A stretch of DNA of 28,195 bases from Butyrivibrio sp. (GTDB lineage Bacteria > Bacillota > Clostridia > Lachnospirales > Lachnospiraceae): positions 1 to 28,195 of the forward strand of contig JAILEJ010000011.1 of NCBI GenBank assembly GCA_024688095.1, given 5' to 3'. The notes below the pieces were generated by a model, which ran no database searches, was not told where the DNA came from, and saw nothing but the letters and a program-made list of their open reading frames with translations. This document shows, one piece after another, positions 16,077 to 24,621 of this stretch (its first letter is position 1; the number at the start of each line of letters is the position of its first letter). Made by a program: the position numbers and the translations under genes.

Positions 16077-17261
16077 ATGGCAAAGGCTAAGTTTGAAAGA
16101 ACAAAACCACATGTTAACATTGGTACAATTGGTCACGTTGACCACGGTAAGACAACTCTTACAGCTGCTATCACAAAGGTACTTTCAGAGAGAGTAGACG
16201 GAAACTCAGCTGTAGATTTCGCTAACATTGATAAGGCTCCAGAAGAGAGAGAAAGAGGTATCACAATTTCTACTGCTCACGTTGAGTACGAGACAACAAA
16301 GAGACATTATGCACACGTTGACTGCCCAGGACATGCTGACTACGTTAAGAACATGATCACTGGTGCTGCTCAGATGGATGGTGCTATCCTCGTTGTTGCA
16401 GCTACAGACGGAGTTATGGCTCAGACAAGAGAGCACATTCTTCTTGCTCGTCAGGTTAACGTTCCTTACATCATCGTATTCCTTAACAAGTGCGATATGG
16501 TTGATGACGATGAGCTTATCGAGCTCGTTGAGATGGAAGTTTCTGAAGCTCTTGAAGAGTATGGATTCGAAGGATGCCCAATCATCAAGGGTTCAGCTCT
16601 TAAGGCTCTTGAAGGAGATCAGGCTTGGGGCGATAAGATTATGGAACTCATGGACACAGTTGATGAGTACATCCCTACACCAGAGCGTGATACAGATAAG
16701 CCATTCCTTATGCCTGTTGAGGACGTATTCACAATCACAGGACGTGGAACAGTTGCTACTGGTAGAGTAGAAAGAGGAACACTTCACCTTAATGATCCAC
16801 TTGAGATTCTTGGTATCAAAGAAGACGTTAAGAACACAGTTGTTACTGGTATCGAGATGTTCAGAAAGATCCTTGATGAGGCTCAGGCTGGTGATAACAT
16901 CGGTGCACTTCTTCGTGGTGTTAACAGAGATGAAGTTGAAAAGGGACAGGTTCTTGCTAAGCCAGGTTCAGTAACATGCCACAAGAAGTTTACTGCTCAG
17001 GTTTACGTTCTTACAAAGGATGAAGGTGGACGTCATACACCTTTCTTCAATAACTATCGTCCACAGTTCTATTTCAGAACAACAGACGTTACTGGTGTTT
17101 GCAACCTTCCAGAAGGAACAGAAATGTGCATGCCTGGTGATAACGTAGAAATGTCAATCGAACTTATCCATCCAGTAGCTATGGAGCAGGGTCTTACATT
17201 CGCTATCCGTGAAGGTGGTAGAACAGTAGGATCAGGAAGAGTTGTTTCTATCGTTGAGTAA
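16077..17261 (+). CDS. tuf: elongation factor Tu
   Basis: The GTPase that delivers aminoacyl-tRNA to the ribosome, 394 residues, full length. G1 is GHVDHGKT (19-26), followed by RGITI, DCPGH from 82 and NKCD from 137. Domain II/III signatures include FTITGRGTVATGRVERG and the end GLTFAIREGGRTVGSGRVV. The ATG follows AGGAGG with a nine-base gap. It is separated from fusA by 276 bp holding its own promoter and is followed by a strong terminator, so it is both the end of the str cluster and a separate transcription unit. Codon use is highly biased (CTT, CGT/AGA, AAG), as expected for an abundant protein. Confidence 0.99.
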   Translation: MAKAKFERTKPHVNIGTIGHVDHGKTTLTAAITKVLSERVDGNSAVDFANIDKAPEERERGITISTAHVEYETTKRHYAHVDCPGHADYVKNMITGAAQMDGAILVVAATDGVMAQTREHILLARQVNVPYIIVFLNKCDMVDDDELIELVEMEVSEALEEYGFEGCPIIKGSALKALEGDQAWGDKIMELMDTVDEYIPTPERDTDKPFLMPVEDVFTITGRGTVATGRVERGTLHLNDPLEILGIKEDVKNTVVTGIEMFRKILDEAQAGDNIGALLRGVNRDEVEKGQVLAKPGSVTCHKKFTAQVYVLTKDEGGRHTPFFNNYRPQFYFRTTDVTGVCNLPEGTEMCMPGDNVEMSIELIHPVAMEQGLTFAIREGGRTVGSGRVVSIVE

Positions 17262-17295
17262 TTCTTTCATAATCTGCTAAGTTAAAGAGATTTAG

Positions 17296-17332
17296 ACCCG
17301 GCGCGGGGAAACCTGCTGCCGGGTTTGTTTTA
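17296..17332 (+). terminator. rho-independent terminator of tuf
   Basis: ACCCGGC (17296-17302) pairs with GCCGGGT (17318-17324), with an inner GC stem around a GAAA-type loop, then TTGTTTTAATTT. This is the strongest GC hairpin in the window. Confidence 0.95.
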
Positions 17333-17375
17333 ATTTATAATAAGATAAATTTTTATTATAGTTTGCTGCGGAAAT

Positions 17376-17419
17376 AAATAAACGATACATAAATGATATA
17401 TAAATAATATATAAATAAT
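17376..17419 (+). promoter_or_regulatory. four 11-bp direct repeats, candidate response-regulator binding site
   Basis: Four contiguous units: AAATAAACGAT, ACATAAATGAT, ATATAAATAAT, ATATAAATAAT. The consensus is ANATAAAYRAT. The period of 11 bp matches the head-to-tail spacing of OmpR/PhoB-family sites. The last unit ends 12 bp before the -10 box, where a -35 would otherwise be. Binding by the adjacent regulator is inference. Confidence 0.65.
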
Positions 17420-17431
17420 ACATCTGGAAGA

Positions 17432-17437
17432 TATAAT
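17432..17437 (+). promoter_or_regulatory. -10 box of the two-component operon
   Basis: TATAAT stands 28 bp before the response-regulator ATG. The position 17 bp upstream (17409-17414) is ATATAA, part of the fourth 11-bp repeat and unlike TTGACA, so the promoter probably needs an activator. Confidence 0.6.
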
Positions 17438-17464
17438 TATCATTGTAAGTGGAAGGAGAAACCT

Positions 17465-18133
17465 ATGTATAATATTCTACTAATTGAAGATGATGCTGAT
17501 ATAGCTGAACTTATTCAGGATTTCTTTATCAGAAGAGAAGTATCGGAAGTCTCCATAGCTTATGATGGTCAAAGGGGCGAAGAAATGCTGTATGAGAGTG
17601 ACTATGATCTTGTGCTTCTAGATGTAATGATGCCAGGAATTGATGGTTTCACAGTATGTCAGGACATAAGAGTTGATAATGATGTTCCTATTATTTTTCT
17701 GACAGCGCGCGGTCAGATGAATGATGTGCTTTATGGTTATAGTTTAGGCTGTGATGATTATGTTGTAAAACCATTTTCAATTGAAGAACTCTATGCAAAA
17801 AGTATGGCTTTACTTAAACGTTCTAAAGGGCTTATAAGAGACAGCTTTCTGATATGTGGAAATATCAGGATGAATCCTATTACCCTTGAAGTATATGTAA
17901 AGGATACAAAGGTTGACCTTCCAAGAAAAGAGTTAATGATACTCAGACTTCTCATCGAGAATAAGAATACGCCGATATCAAGGGACAGTATTCTTACAAA
18001 GGTATGGGGATATGACTATGAGGGCAGTGAAAGGGTAGTAGATAACAGAGTGAAGAATCTTAGAAAACTGCTGGGAGATGAGGGGAAGAATATCAAGACC
18101 GTATTTACCAGAGGATATCAGCTTGTTGATTAA
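17465..18133 (+). CDS. OmpR/PhoB-family response regulator
   Basis: A 222-residue DNA-binding response regulator. The receiver domain (1-115) has the acidic pair Asp9/Asp10, the phosphoacceptor Asp53 (LLDVMMPGIDG), Thr80 and Lys102 (VVKPF), so it should be phosphorylated normally. The winged-helix effector (about 125-222) has the PRKELMILRLL and SRDSILTKVWGYDYEGSERVVDNRVKNLRKLLGD segments (written here as the family's RTVDVHI-like recognition region) and ends TRGYQLVD. GGAAGGAG precedes the ATG. The partner kinase begins 78 bp downstream. Its own promoter carries four 11-bp direct repeats, which suggests autoregulation. The signal and the wider regulon cannot be read from sequence; the downstream LRR genes are plausible targets by position. 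Confidence 0.95.
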   Translation: MYNILLIEDDADIAELIQDFFIRREVSEVSIAYDGQRGEEMLYESDYDLVLLDVMMPGIDGFTVCQDIRVDNDVPIIFLTARGQMNDVLYGYSLGCDDYVVKPFSIEELYAKSMALLKRSKGLIRDSFLICGNIRMNPITLEVYVKDTKVDLPRKELMILRLLIENKNTPISRDSILTKVWGYDYEGSERVVDNRVKNLRKLLGDEGKNIKTVFTRGYQLVD

Positions 18134-18211
18134 ATAGTACTATTCATTGTTAGTACAAAAAAGCAACTAAGTTGATGGAATGCTGATTTATTTCTTAGTG
18201 GAGGATAATTT

Positions 18212-20062
18212 ATGCATAAAAAGAGTTCGACTCAAAAAGCGGATATTATAAAAAAGAGAAAACTAAATAATAGAATTTTCAGGAAACCAGTATTCCTGAA
18301 GATGTTTCTTGTGAGATTTCTGATTATTATGATTATCTCAACTGTAGTATTTGGAGGAATTGTATTTGCCAGAAGGTATTGTTATAAGGACTGGCTGGTT
18401 GCTGAACGACTACAAAGTAACTATAGCGACTACAGTTATCAATCTTATATTGAAAATACTCTTCAGAATATGGAGCGTAATGCCTATAAATCAGATAAGG
18501 CAATAAAGAAATATTTTAAAGTTGAAAATATAGATCATGATAAGCTGTTTTCGAATCTTATGAAAAGCTATACGATAACAAGACTTGATAATACTTATAC
18601 AGATCACGCTCACCTTTATACTTTATATAATGACATGTATGTTGATCTTTTTGAATCAGATCTGAATTCACTGATATTTACCAGAACTGTCGAAACTAAA
18701 AAAGGCAACTTGCAATTGGCTTATGAATTAAAAGACGAAAATGTATCAAAACAGCTGGACAGAGTAATTAAGAAGCTTAATAGAATAAATATGATCTCTA
18801 ATGTTACATTTGAAGTTAAGGATGTTTATATAAGAGATAAAGATATGACTTTTATTACTGACAAAATATATGTTCAGTATATAGTCTGTGGCGATGTAGA
18901 GCCTTCATATGACAGCTGTATAGAAACTAACCTTCCATCCGAGGAAGAGTTAAAAAAACAAGGTTATATCCATATTAATCTGGAAGAAAATAAGAAAAGC
19001 TCTATAATAAATACCATTTTCTTATCTTTTTTTAGTAAAAATACGAATGTAAGTAAGGGCAACAGATGGACGACAATTAATATGAGTGATACATACTATA
19101 TTAAAAGCATACTTTTTGATAATACTAAGAATTATACCAATGCTTCATATGAGTATGTATATGATATCGGCTATAGATATCTAATTGAAAGACCAATGGA
19201 TGGGAAGTCGATATGGTTAAAACTAAGATATCCTGCTCCTGGTGGTAGAATAAATTACTCGGGAATGTATAATGATTTCCATTTTAATAATGGTGACATT
19301 CTGAAAATAAATGCTATGTGCTTATATACAGTTGCATTACTATTATCAGTTGGTATTTCCTTTATTACTTTTCAGAAGAGGAAGACAATCTATGAAATCA
19401 ATACCTATAGGCGGGAGATGACGAATGTTTTGGCTCATGATCTTAAAACACCTCTCATGGTGCTTAGGGGTAATGCGGAGAATCTGACGGATATTATAGG
19501 CTCAGATAGTGAGGATATTAAAACAAAAGGAAAGAAATATGCAGATAATATAATTGTAAATGTGGATTATATGAATGATTTGGTGAATAAAACCCTTAAT
19601 CTGACAAAGTTGGAAGAAGGAACAATCGGTCTTGATATTAAATCAGTTTCGATTTTATCTATTTTGGAAAAAACCCAAATATACTACTCTGAATTTTTAT
19701 CTGTAAGAGGAATAAAGGTATGTATTGAAGGAGATGATATAACTGTAGCTGCAGATGAATTCTGGCTGACAGAATGCTTTAAGAATATTTTTGATAATGC
19801 AGCAAAATATGCAGATGATAATTCAGAAATAAAAATCATTCTTAAAAAAAATAACATAAGATTTGAGAATTCTGCATCAGGACTGACGGAAGAAGATATG
19901 AAGGAAATAAATGATCCATTTGCAAAGACAGACAAATCTCGAAGCGGTAGAACAGGTTCAGGACTTGGATTGTCGATAGTTAAAAATATAATAGAGCTGC
20001 ATAAATGGAACATTAATACTTCTTTAGTTGATGGAAAATTCGTGATAGATATTAAAATGTAA
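18212..20062 (+). CDS. membrane sensor histidine kinase with large extracytoplasmic domain
   Basis: A 616-residue sensor kinase, partner of the preceding response regulator. A basic N-terminus precedes TM1 (about 31-53, LVRFLIIMIISTVVFGGIVF); an unusually large external segment (about 54-362) of no recognised family follows; TM2 is about 363-386. HisKA has the phosphoacceptor His409 in HDLKTP. The ATPase domain carries the N box NIFDNAAKYA and the G2 motif GSGLGLSIVKNIIELH; the G1 region reads FENSASGL in place of DxGxG, a variation common in kinases of this class. GGAGG precedes the ATG. The 78-bp gap to the regulator gene contains a weak stem (18137-18142 with 18151-18156) but no terminator. 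A sensor of some 310 residues suggests recognition of a peptide, polysaccharide or envelope state, which is inference. Confidence 0.94.
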   Translation: MHKKSSTQKADIIKKRKLNNRIFRKPVFLKMFLVRFLIIMIISTVVFGGIVFARRYCYKDWLVAERLQSNYSDYSYQSYIENTLQNMERNAYKSDKAIKKYFKVENIDHDKLFSNLMKSYTITRLDNTYTDHAHLYTLYNDMYVDLFESDLNSLIFTRTVETKKGNLQLAYELKDENVSKQLDRVIKKLNRINMISNVTFEVKDVYIRDKDMTFITDKIYVQYIVCGDVEPSYDSCIETNLPSEEELKKQGYIHINLEENKKSSIINTIFLSFFSKNTNVSKGNRWTTINMSDTYYIKSILFDNTKNYTNASYEYVYDIGYRYLIERPMDGKSIWLKLRYPAPGGRINYSGMYNDFHFNNGDILKINAMCLYTVALLLSVGISFITFQKRKTIYEINTYRREMTNVLAHDLKTPLMVLRGNAENLTDIIGSDSEDIKTKGKKYADNIIVNVDYMNDLVNKTLNLTKLEEGTIGLDIKSVSILSILEKTQIYYSEFLSVRGIKVCIEGDDITVAADEFWLTECFKNIFDNAAKYADDNSEIKIILKKNNIRFENSASGLTEEDMKEINDPFAKTDKSRSGRTGSGLGLSIVKNIIELHKWNINTSLVDGKFVIDIKM

Positions 20063-20077
20063 ATGCTTATTTTAGAG

Positions 20078-20120
20078 TCATCTGGAAATCGATTATGTGA
20101 TTTTCAGATGATTCTTTTTT
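20078..20120 (+). terminator. terminator of the two-component operon
   Basis: The arms 20078-20090 and 20099-20111 pair over 13 bp with one mismatch, and TTCTTTTTT follows. It separates the kinase from the LRR genes. Confidence 0.9.
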
Positions 20121-20122
20121 GA

Positions 20123-20151
20123 TTGTTTTAATCATTTTGCTCGTATATAAT
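20123..20151 (+). promoter_or_regulatory. promoter of the tandem LRR genes
   Basis: TTGTTT (20123-20128) and TATAAT (20146-20151) are 17 bp apart, directly after the preceding terminator's T-run. The leader to the ATG at 20274 would be about 115 nt. No copies of the 11-bp repeat are visible here. Confidence 0.6.
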
Positions 20152-20173
20152 AAAGGTAGTTTTTAAAACTTCA

Positions 20174-20200
20174 CATATAATGAGAATCATATATTATATG
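20174..20200 (+). repeat. inverted repeat in the LRR operon leader
   Basis: CATATAAT (20174-20181) and ATTATATG (20193-20200) are perfect inverted copies 11 nt apart, in the untranslated leader. They could be an operator or a weak AU stem. Confidence 0.4.
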
Positions 20201-20273
20201 GTGCTAAAAGGTTCTTTTGACGCCTGCAGTATGAAGATATTTTATTATAAGAGTTTTGGGAGGAGTTCGGCGT

Positions 20274-22400
20274 ATGAAGAGAAGATTAGTTGCTTTTCTG
20301 ACAGTGCTTGCACTTTTATTTATGCTTGTTGCACCAGGCACATCTATAAGTGCAGATGCTGCTAGTCAGATAAAGTCTTTGAAGTCAGTTAAGGTTGGGA
20401 CGAAGCTTACTGTTGGCAAGCTGAATTATAAGGTTACAAAGCTAAGCAGAAAAGGCGGTGCGGCTGCAGTAACTGGAATAAAAAAGAAGGCGGCTTCTGT
20501 TTCAATTCCAGCGACTATTAAAATCAGAGTGGCTTCCGGTAAGTATAAAGGAGTTCATGTACTTAAGGTAACATCTATTTCTTCGAAGGCTTTCTGTGAT
20601 GATATGAAGCTGAAGAGTATTACCATAGGTGCAAATGTATCTAAGATTGGTACGCGGGCTTTTTATAAAACAATGAACCTTAAGAAGGTTGTTTTGGGAA
20701 AGAATGTAAAGACTATAGCAGAGTATGCATTTGCCTATGATTACAATCTTAAAGTTGTGGCAGTTCCTTCTGGTTCGAGACTTACAACTATAAGTAAGTG
20801 TGCATTTAAAAACTGTATAGGACTTACTACCTTTAATTTTAGTAAAGCACCTAAACTAAAGAAGCTGGGCAGTAATGCATTTGCTTATTGTGACAGACTT
20901 ACAAATGTACCGAAGAGTATTTCGCCAGAATATCAGTCTGTTATGAAATCGGTCAATAAGTATAAATATTCGGTATCTCCTCTACTTCCAGAGATTAATT
21001 CATATTTCTATCTGAAGACAGATTATCCGGATGGAGAGAATCTGAGACTTGTTGACAAGTCCAGTGTATATTATGAAAAAGGCTCCAAGGATTACGATAT
21101 GCTGACTCTCGAAGAGCAACGGTTTAATGACGTTGCTTATGAGAACAAGGCCTCTGGGCGAGTAAAGGGCGGTTATATATTTACAAGTGATTCTAGAACA
21201 ACTGATGGCGGCAAGCTGTCACTGCAGGTTTATACAAATGCACTTGATCCGACTAGAGAAACCAAGCAATGGGTAGATACTGGAATTACAGTTGACTGTT
21301 CGAAAGTAATGAGTTCAAGGAATTATCTTATAGAGCATTACACCAAGCCTTCTCAAACATTTTTCGAGAAGCTGGATGGAATCCAGAAGGGACTGGATGA
21401 ACTGTCATTATATCCAAAGGGATTCTATGATGATAGTAAGAGAAGAACGGGAAATTACGCATGTCTCTGTACTTCTCCATATGCTGAACTTGGTCTTAAT
21501 CAGCATTACGAGTCACTCTATTATAAGGCTGAAGAGCGTTCATTATTTTACTGGATGTATCCTTATGTAATGGATTCGCTTGGATTCCCGGGGACAATCA
21601 GCTCCTTTGCAAAGGAATTTAATTCAGGCTGTACTGTCACAAGTGGTGGAGTTCATTATCTGATCAAAATAACCTTAAACGGAAAATCCCGTACCTATGG
21701 TGGCGCTGGAAATGGATCGACTGACGAATTCTACACCAGCTGCATAGGAAAGAATTATACATTTAATAATAGCAGTACAGATCTGGGAACTCATGGAAGC
21801 TTTGAAAATAGTATAAAGAGATATGCTGAGATTCAGACCAAATCCTCCAAATTAATAGCTGGTTTCCGTGATCAGTTGAGTGGTGATACATTTAAAAAGA
21901 AGATAGGTAATTCTCAGTGGCTTCGTGCCGGCAGAGAAGGTTCTGGTGGAGTTTCATACGTATACATTACTAAAGGCTCTGATTTTAGTTATGAAAGTTC
22001 ATATCTTAGTTATGCTTCTTCAGTATGGGTGGACGGAAGATACATCAATCAGTGGGAATTCTTTGAAAAGGGAGCTTCTTTTGAGGATTATCCAACTGCA
22101 AATATTATGATGAAGGATATGACCTTTACGAATTATTATGGTGATCAGGTTACTGGAGATGTTCTATATAGCTATGATAGTGATACAAAGACCTGGAAGA
22201 CGAATGCTTACTTCAAAAAGAAAGGACAGAGTTATTATTCTATTCCAAGTGGAGTAGAGCTTCCGGATGAATTCGTTCTGACACTTGAGGAGGTTAAGAA
22301 AATGGGTGTAGATAAGAACAAGGATGTGATTCCTGCTAAAGGACTTATCTACGATGGAACTGCTGAACCCGGAACTCCTTACACAGGAAGTGGAAATTAG
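20274..22400 (+). CDS. secreted LRR_5 (BspA-type) protein with conserved unknown C-terminal region, paralog 1
   Basis: A 708-residue secreted protein. I chose the ATG at 20274 over the upstream in-frame TTG because GGAGGAG lies eight bases before it and the product starts with a clean signal peptide (MKRRLVAFLTVLALLFMLV, likely cleavage after SADA). Residues about 35-225 are BspA-type LRR_5 repeats, each with an AF-x-x-C/N-x-x-L-x-x-V core. Residues about 226-708 match no family I know; the segment is rich in Tyr, Ser and Gly and is shared with the next gene. Shared landmarks are KVKGGYIF-like, WVDGRYIN, VTGDVLYSYD, LPDEFVLT and GVDKN, ending PAKGLIYDGTAEPGT. No membrane anchor or sortase motif is visible. 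It is co-transcribed with its paralog (11-bp gap) and follows the two-component genes. Adhesion or sensing is inference. Confidence 0.82.
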   Translation: MKRRLVAFLTVLALLFMLVAPGTSISADAASQIKSLKSVKVGTKLTVGKLNYKVTKLSRKGGAAAVTGIKKKAASVSIPATIKIRVASGKYKGVHVLKVTSISSKAFCDDMKLKSITIGANVSKIGTRAFYKTMNLKKVVLGKNVKTIAEYAFAYDYNLKVVAVPSGSRLTTISKCAFKNCIGLTTFNFSKAPKLKKLGSNAFAYCDRLTNVPKSISPEYQSVMKSVNKYKYSVSPLLPEINSYFYLKTDYPDGENLRLVDKSSVYYEKGSKDYDMLTLEEQRFNDVAYENKASGRVKGGYIFTSDSRTTDGGKLSLQVYTNALDPTRETKQWVDTGITVDCSKVMSSRNYLIEHYTKPSQTFFEKLDGIQKGLDELSLYPKGFYDDSKRRTGNYACLCTSPYAELGLNQHYESLYYKAEERSLFYWMYPYVMDSLGFPGTISSFAKEFNSGCTVTSGGVHYLIKITLNGKSRTYGGAGNGSTDEFYTSCIGKNYTFNNSSTDLGTHGSFENSIKRYAEIQTKSSKLIAGFRDQLSGDTFKKKIGNSQWLRAGREGSGGVSYVYITKGSDFSYESSYLSYASSVWVDGRYINQWEFFEKGASFEDYPTANIMMKDMTFTNYYGDQVTGDVLYSYDSDTKTWKTNAYFKKKGQSYYSIPSGVELPDEFVLTLEEVKKMGVDKNKDVIPAKGLIYDGTAEPGTPYTGSGN

Positions 22401-22411
22401 GGGGTGAGCAC

Positions 22412-24430
22412 ATGAATATTAGAAAAACATTAAATACAGTAATAATTGGAATTATATGCCTTTTTATGGCTATATCGGTTTTAAATATTCCAATAAAAAC
22501 AGAGGCTGCCTCCAAGGTTGTAAAGGTTAGTACACTGAAAAAAGGAACAACCTTTAAGAGTGGTAATCTGAACTACCGGGTTACCAAATATTCCAAAGGC
22601 AAGGGAACGGTTACGGTAACGGGATTAATTAAGAATAATAAAAAAATAACAATACCTGACTCTGTCAAGGTTAGCTGTAAAGTTGATGGGAAAGTGATCG
22701 TTGTTACGATGAAAGTATCAAGCGTTGCCAAGAATGCATTTATCGCGAATTATGACCTGAAAAATGTGAAACTTGGAAAGAATGTTGAAGTTATTAATTC
22801 AGGAGCTTTCTGCAATTGTCCGTATCTTGAGACTGTTACAGTTAAGAAGGGCTCGGCACTTAAGAAGATTAATAAAAATGCATTTGCGAATGATTATTCA
22901 CTCACTACATTCAATTTTAATCTGCTGAAGAAGCTTGAAGTAGTTAATGACGAAGCTTTTTATATGTGCTATAGACTGAAGAATGACATTCCAAAGGAGA
23001 AGATGTCTTCGGTTATCAAGCTTGCGAAGAATGCATCAAAATATAAATATATTGTTGAACCTCTTGTAGCTCCATTTAACGATTATTTCTATGTCCGTAC
23101 GAATAATAAAAACATTAAGACTGTCAGATTCATTGATAAAAAATGTAAGAAAGCTATTAAGTACGATAATAATACTATGAATCTGTGTCAGGAGACATAT
23201 ATCGATGTTAAGTATGAAAATGCTACTAAGTACAAGGTAAAGGGCGGATATATATTTAAGTCCGGCAACTCTGATTCCGTAATTGATGGTGGAACTTTCT
23301 GTCTTCAGGTATTTAGTGACAAATACGGCTGGGTTGATACGAATGTATTAATAGATGCTCCTGCAGTTACTGATGCGGCTTCATATATGGTCGATAAATA
23401 TGCGGTATATGGAAATGATTTTGAGAAGAATATGGAAGCAGTTTCGAGTGCGCTTCAGGGATATGGGTTTGATTATTTGAATATATATGATTCAAATGCA
23501 TATAGTAAGAACGGTGTAAAATATCCATATCTTTATACCTCATATTATGGAATCAATAGGGTGACATCAGGTATCTATAAGAATATTTCAGGTGTTTTAC
23601 TGGCTTATAACAGTTATCCTTTCAAAGCCTCAAATCTCAGTTCTATACTGTACGAAGTGGCATTAAAGCTTGATCCAAAATGCAAGATATCAGAAGGCTA
23701 TTCATCAATAAGTGTTACTCATAATGGAAAGTCAACGAGCTATTCTTTCAGATCATATTCGGGTGATTCGAATATAGTATATAAAAAGAACGTTGAGAAG
23801 AGTTACAGGTTCGATGGAACTGATACAGATTCGGCTGGAATATACTCACTTGAAAATGTAAAAACCAGATTGAACAGATACGTTACAAAATCAACAAAGG
23901 ATTCTGAAGCATTATCTGAAAGTCTGAATAAAAAGTATAACTATTCTGTGATCAAGAATAGTGCATGGATCAGAATAAATGGCGGCAGCTATACATATTC
24001 CACACAGGGAGCCTGGTATCTGGATGGTCACTATGGATATAAGGAGTATTCTGACGCGTGGGTAGATGGAAGATACGTAAATGACAAGTGCGTATTTGAG
24101 AGAGGCGCTAAGTTCTCTCAACATCCAACCTCTAGAATCATTATCAGAAATAAAACCTATATCAATTATAGTGGAAAAAAGGTAACAGGTGATCTGGAAT
24201 ATGTATATGATAAGAATACCGGTACCTGGAAGTCAGAGGATTATCTGATATTAAGCTATGCGGTAGGACAATGGACATCTACTATCCTCAAGGAAGGAGA
24301 CGAGCTTCCGGAGGAATTCATTCTTACTCAGGAGGAAGCTGCTAAACTTGGTGTAGATAAGAATACTAATCTGAATCCGGCCCATGGTTTTATCTTCGAT
24401 GGAACCGTTGCTCCGGGAACATCATTTTAA
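22412..24430 (+). CDS. secreted LRR_5 (BspA-type) protein, paralog 2
   Basis: A 672-residue paralog of the preceding protein. The signal peptide MNIRKTLNTVIIGIICLFMA has likely cleavage after TEA. The LRR_5 region (about 40-210) repeats the same order, with LNYRVTKYSKGKGTVTVTG aligned to LNYKVTKLSRKGGAAAVTG of paralog 1. The rest keeps the landmarks VKGGYIFKSG, AWVDGRYVN, VTGDLEYVYD, LPEEFILT and GVDKN, and ends PAHGFIFDGTVAPGT. Sequence between these landmarks has diverged greatly, so the pair is an old duplication. The ATG follows GGGGGTGAG, which begins directly after the stop of paralog 1, so the two are translationally close. Function is unknown. Confidence 0.82.
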   Translation: MNIRKTLNTVIIGIICLFMAISVLNIPIKTEAASKVVKVSTLKKGTTFKSGNLNYRVTKYSKGKGTVTVTGLIKNNKKITIPDSVKVSCKVDGKVIVVTMKVSSVAKNAFIANYDLKNVKLGKNVEVINSGAFCNCPYLETVTVKKGSALKKINKNAFANDYSLTTFNFNLLKKLEVVNDEAFYMCYRLKNDIPKEKMSSVIKLAKNASKYKYIVEPLVAPFNDYFYVRTNNKNIKTVRFIDKKCKKAIKYDNNTMNLCQETYIDVKYENATKYKVKGGYIFKSGNSDSVIDGGTFCLQVFSDKYGWVDTNVLIDAPAVTDAASYMVDKYAVYGNDFEKNMEAVSSALQGYGFDYLNIYDSNAYSKNGVKYPYLYTSYYGINRVTSGIYKNISGVLLAYNSYPFKASNLSSILYEVALKLDPKCKISEGYSSISVTHNGKSTSYSFRSYSGDSNIVYKKNVEKSYRFDGTDTDSAGIYSLENVKTRLNRYVTKSTKDSEALSESLNKKYNYSVIKNSAWIRINGGSYTYSTQGAWYLDGHYGYKEYSDAWVDGRYVNDKCVFERGAKFSQHPTSRIIIRNKTYINYSGKKVTGDLEYVYDKNTGTWKSEDYLILSYAVGQWTSTILKEGDELPEEFILTQEEAAKLGVDKNTNLNPAHGFIFDGTVAPGTSF

Positions 24431-24444
24431 TAGGAAATTAATAT

Positions 24445-24516
24445 ATGAATAAAAAAGTTATATATATAATAATATCAGTAATTGCGCTGGCGATAGAAGA
24501 GTGCCAGAATAATTAG
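24445..24516 (+). pseudogene. 23-codon ORF, probable remnant of a third secreted-protein gene
   Basis: ATG at 24445 follows a modest AGGAAA site and encodes MNKKVIYIIISVIALA plus seven more residues. The start looks like a signal peptide and resembles the N-terminus of paralog 2, but the ORF stops at once. It may be the end of a deleted third paralog, or a small hydrophobic peptide in its own right. The remaining sequence to the terminator holds no gene. Confidence 0.35.
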
Positions 24517-24544
24517 TGTTTATAAATATTAAGAATAACTGAAT

Positions 24545-24566
24545 ATTTACAGAACATTTACAGAAA
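24545..24566 (+). repeat. 11-bp tandem repeat before the terminator
   Basis: ATTTACAGAAC is followed directly by ATTTACAGAAA, with a weaker unit (7 of 11) before them. No promoter or gene follows on the plus strand before the terminator, so a regulatory role is doubtful. Confidence 0.4.
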
Positions 24567-24570
24567 ATAT

Positions 24571-24615
24571 AAAAGGACAGTTGAAATCAATCAGTCATGA
24601 TTCAACTGTCCTTTT
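24571..24615. terminator. bidirectional terminator between convergent genes
   Basis: A perfect 15-bp stem (24571-24585 with 24601-24615) begins with AAAA and ends with TTTT, so it works in both directions for the LRR operon (+) and the large CAP-domain gene (-). Confidence 0.95.
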
Positions 24616-24621
24616 ATGATT

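Noticed and set aside
17376..17419. The 11-bp repeats as simple AT-rich low complexity
   Set aside because: Four units keep a fixed 11-bp phase with conserved positions, including two identical units and C/G bases at matching places, and they stand at the exact position of a -35 box before a response-regulator gene.
20256..20273. TTG start for the first tandem LRR protein
   Set aside because: The Shine-Dalgarno sequence lies inside this extension and fits the ATG at 20274; the extension adds nothing to the signal peptide.
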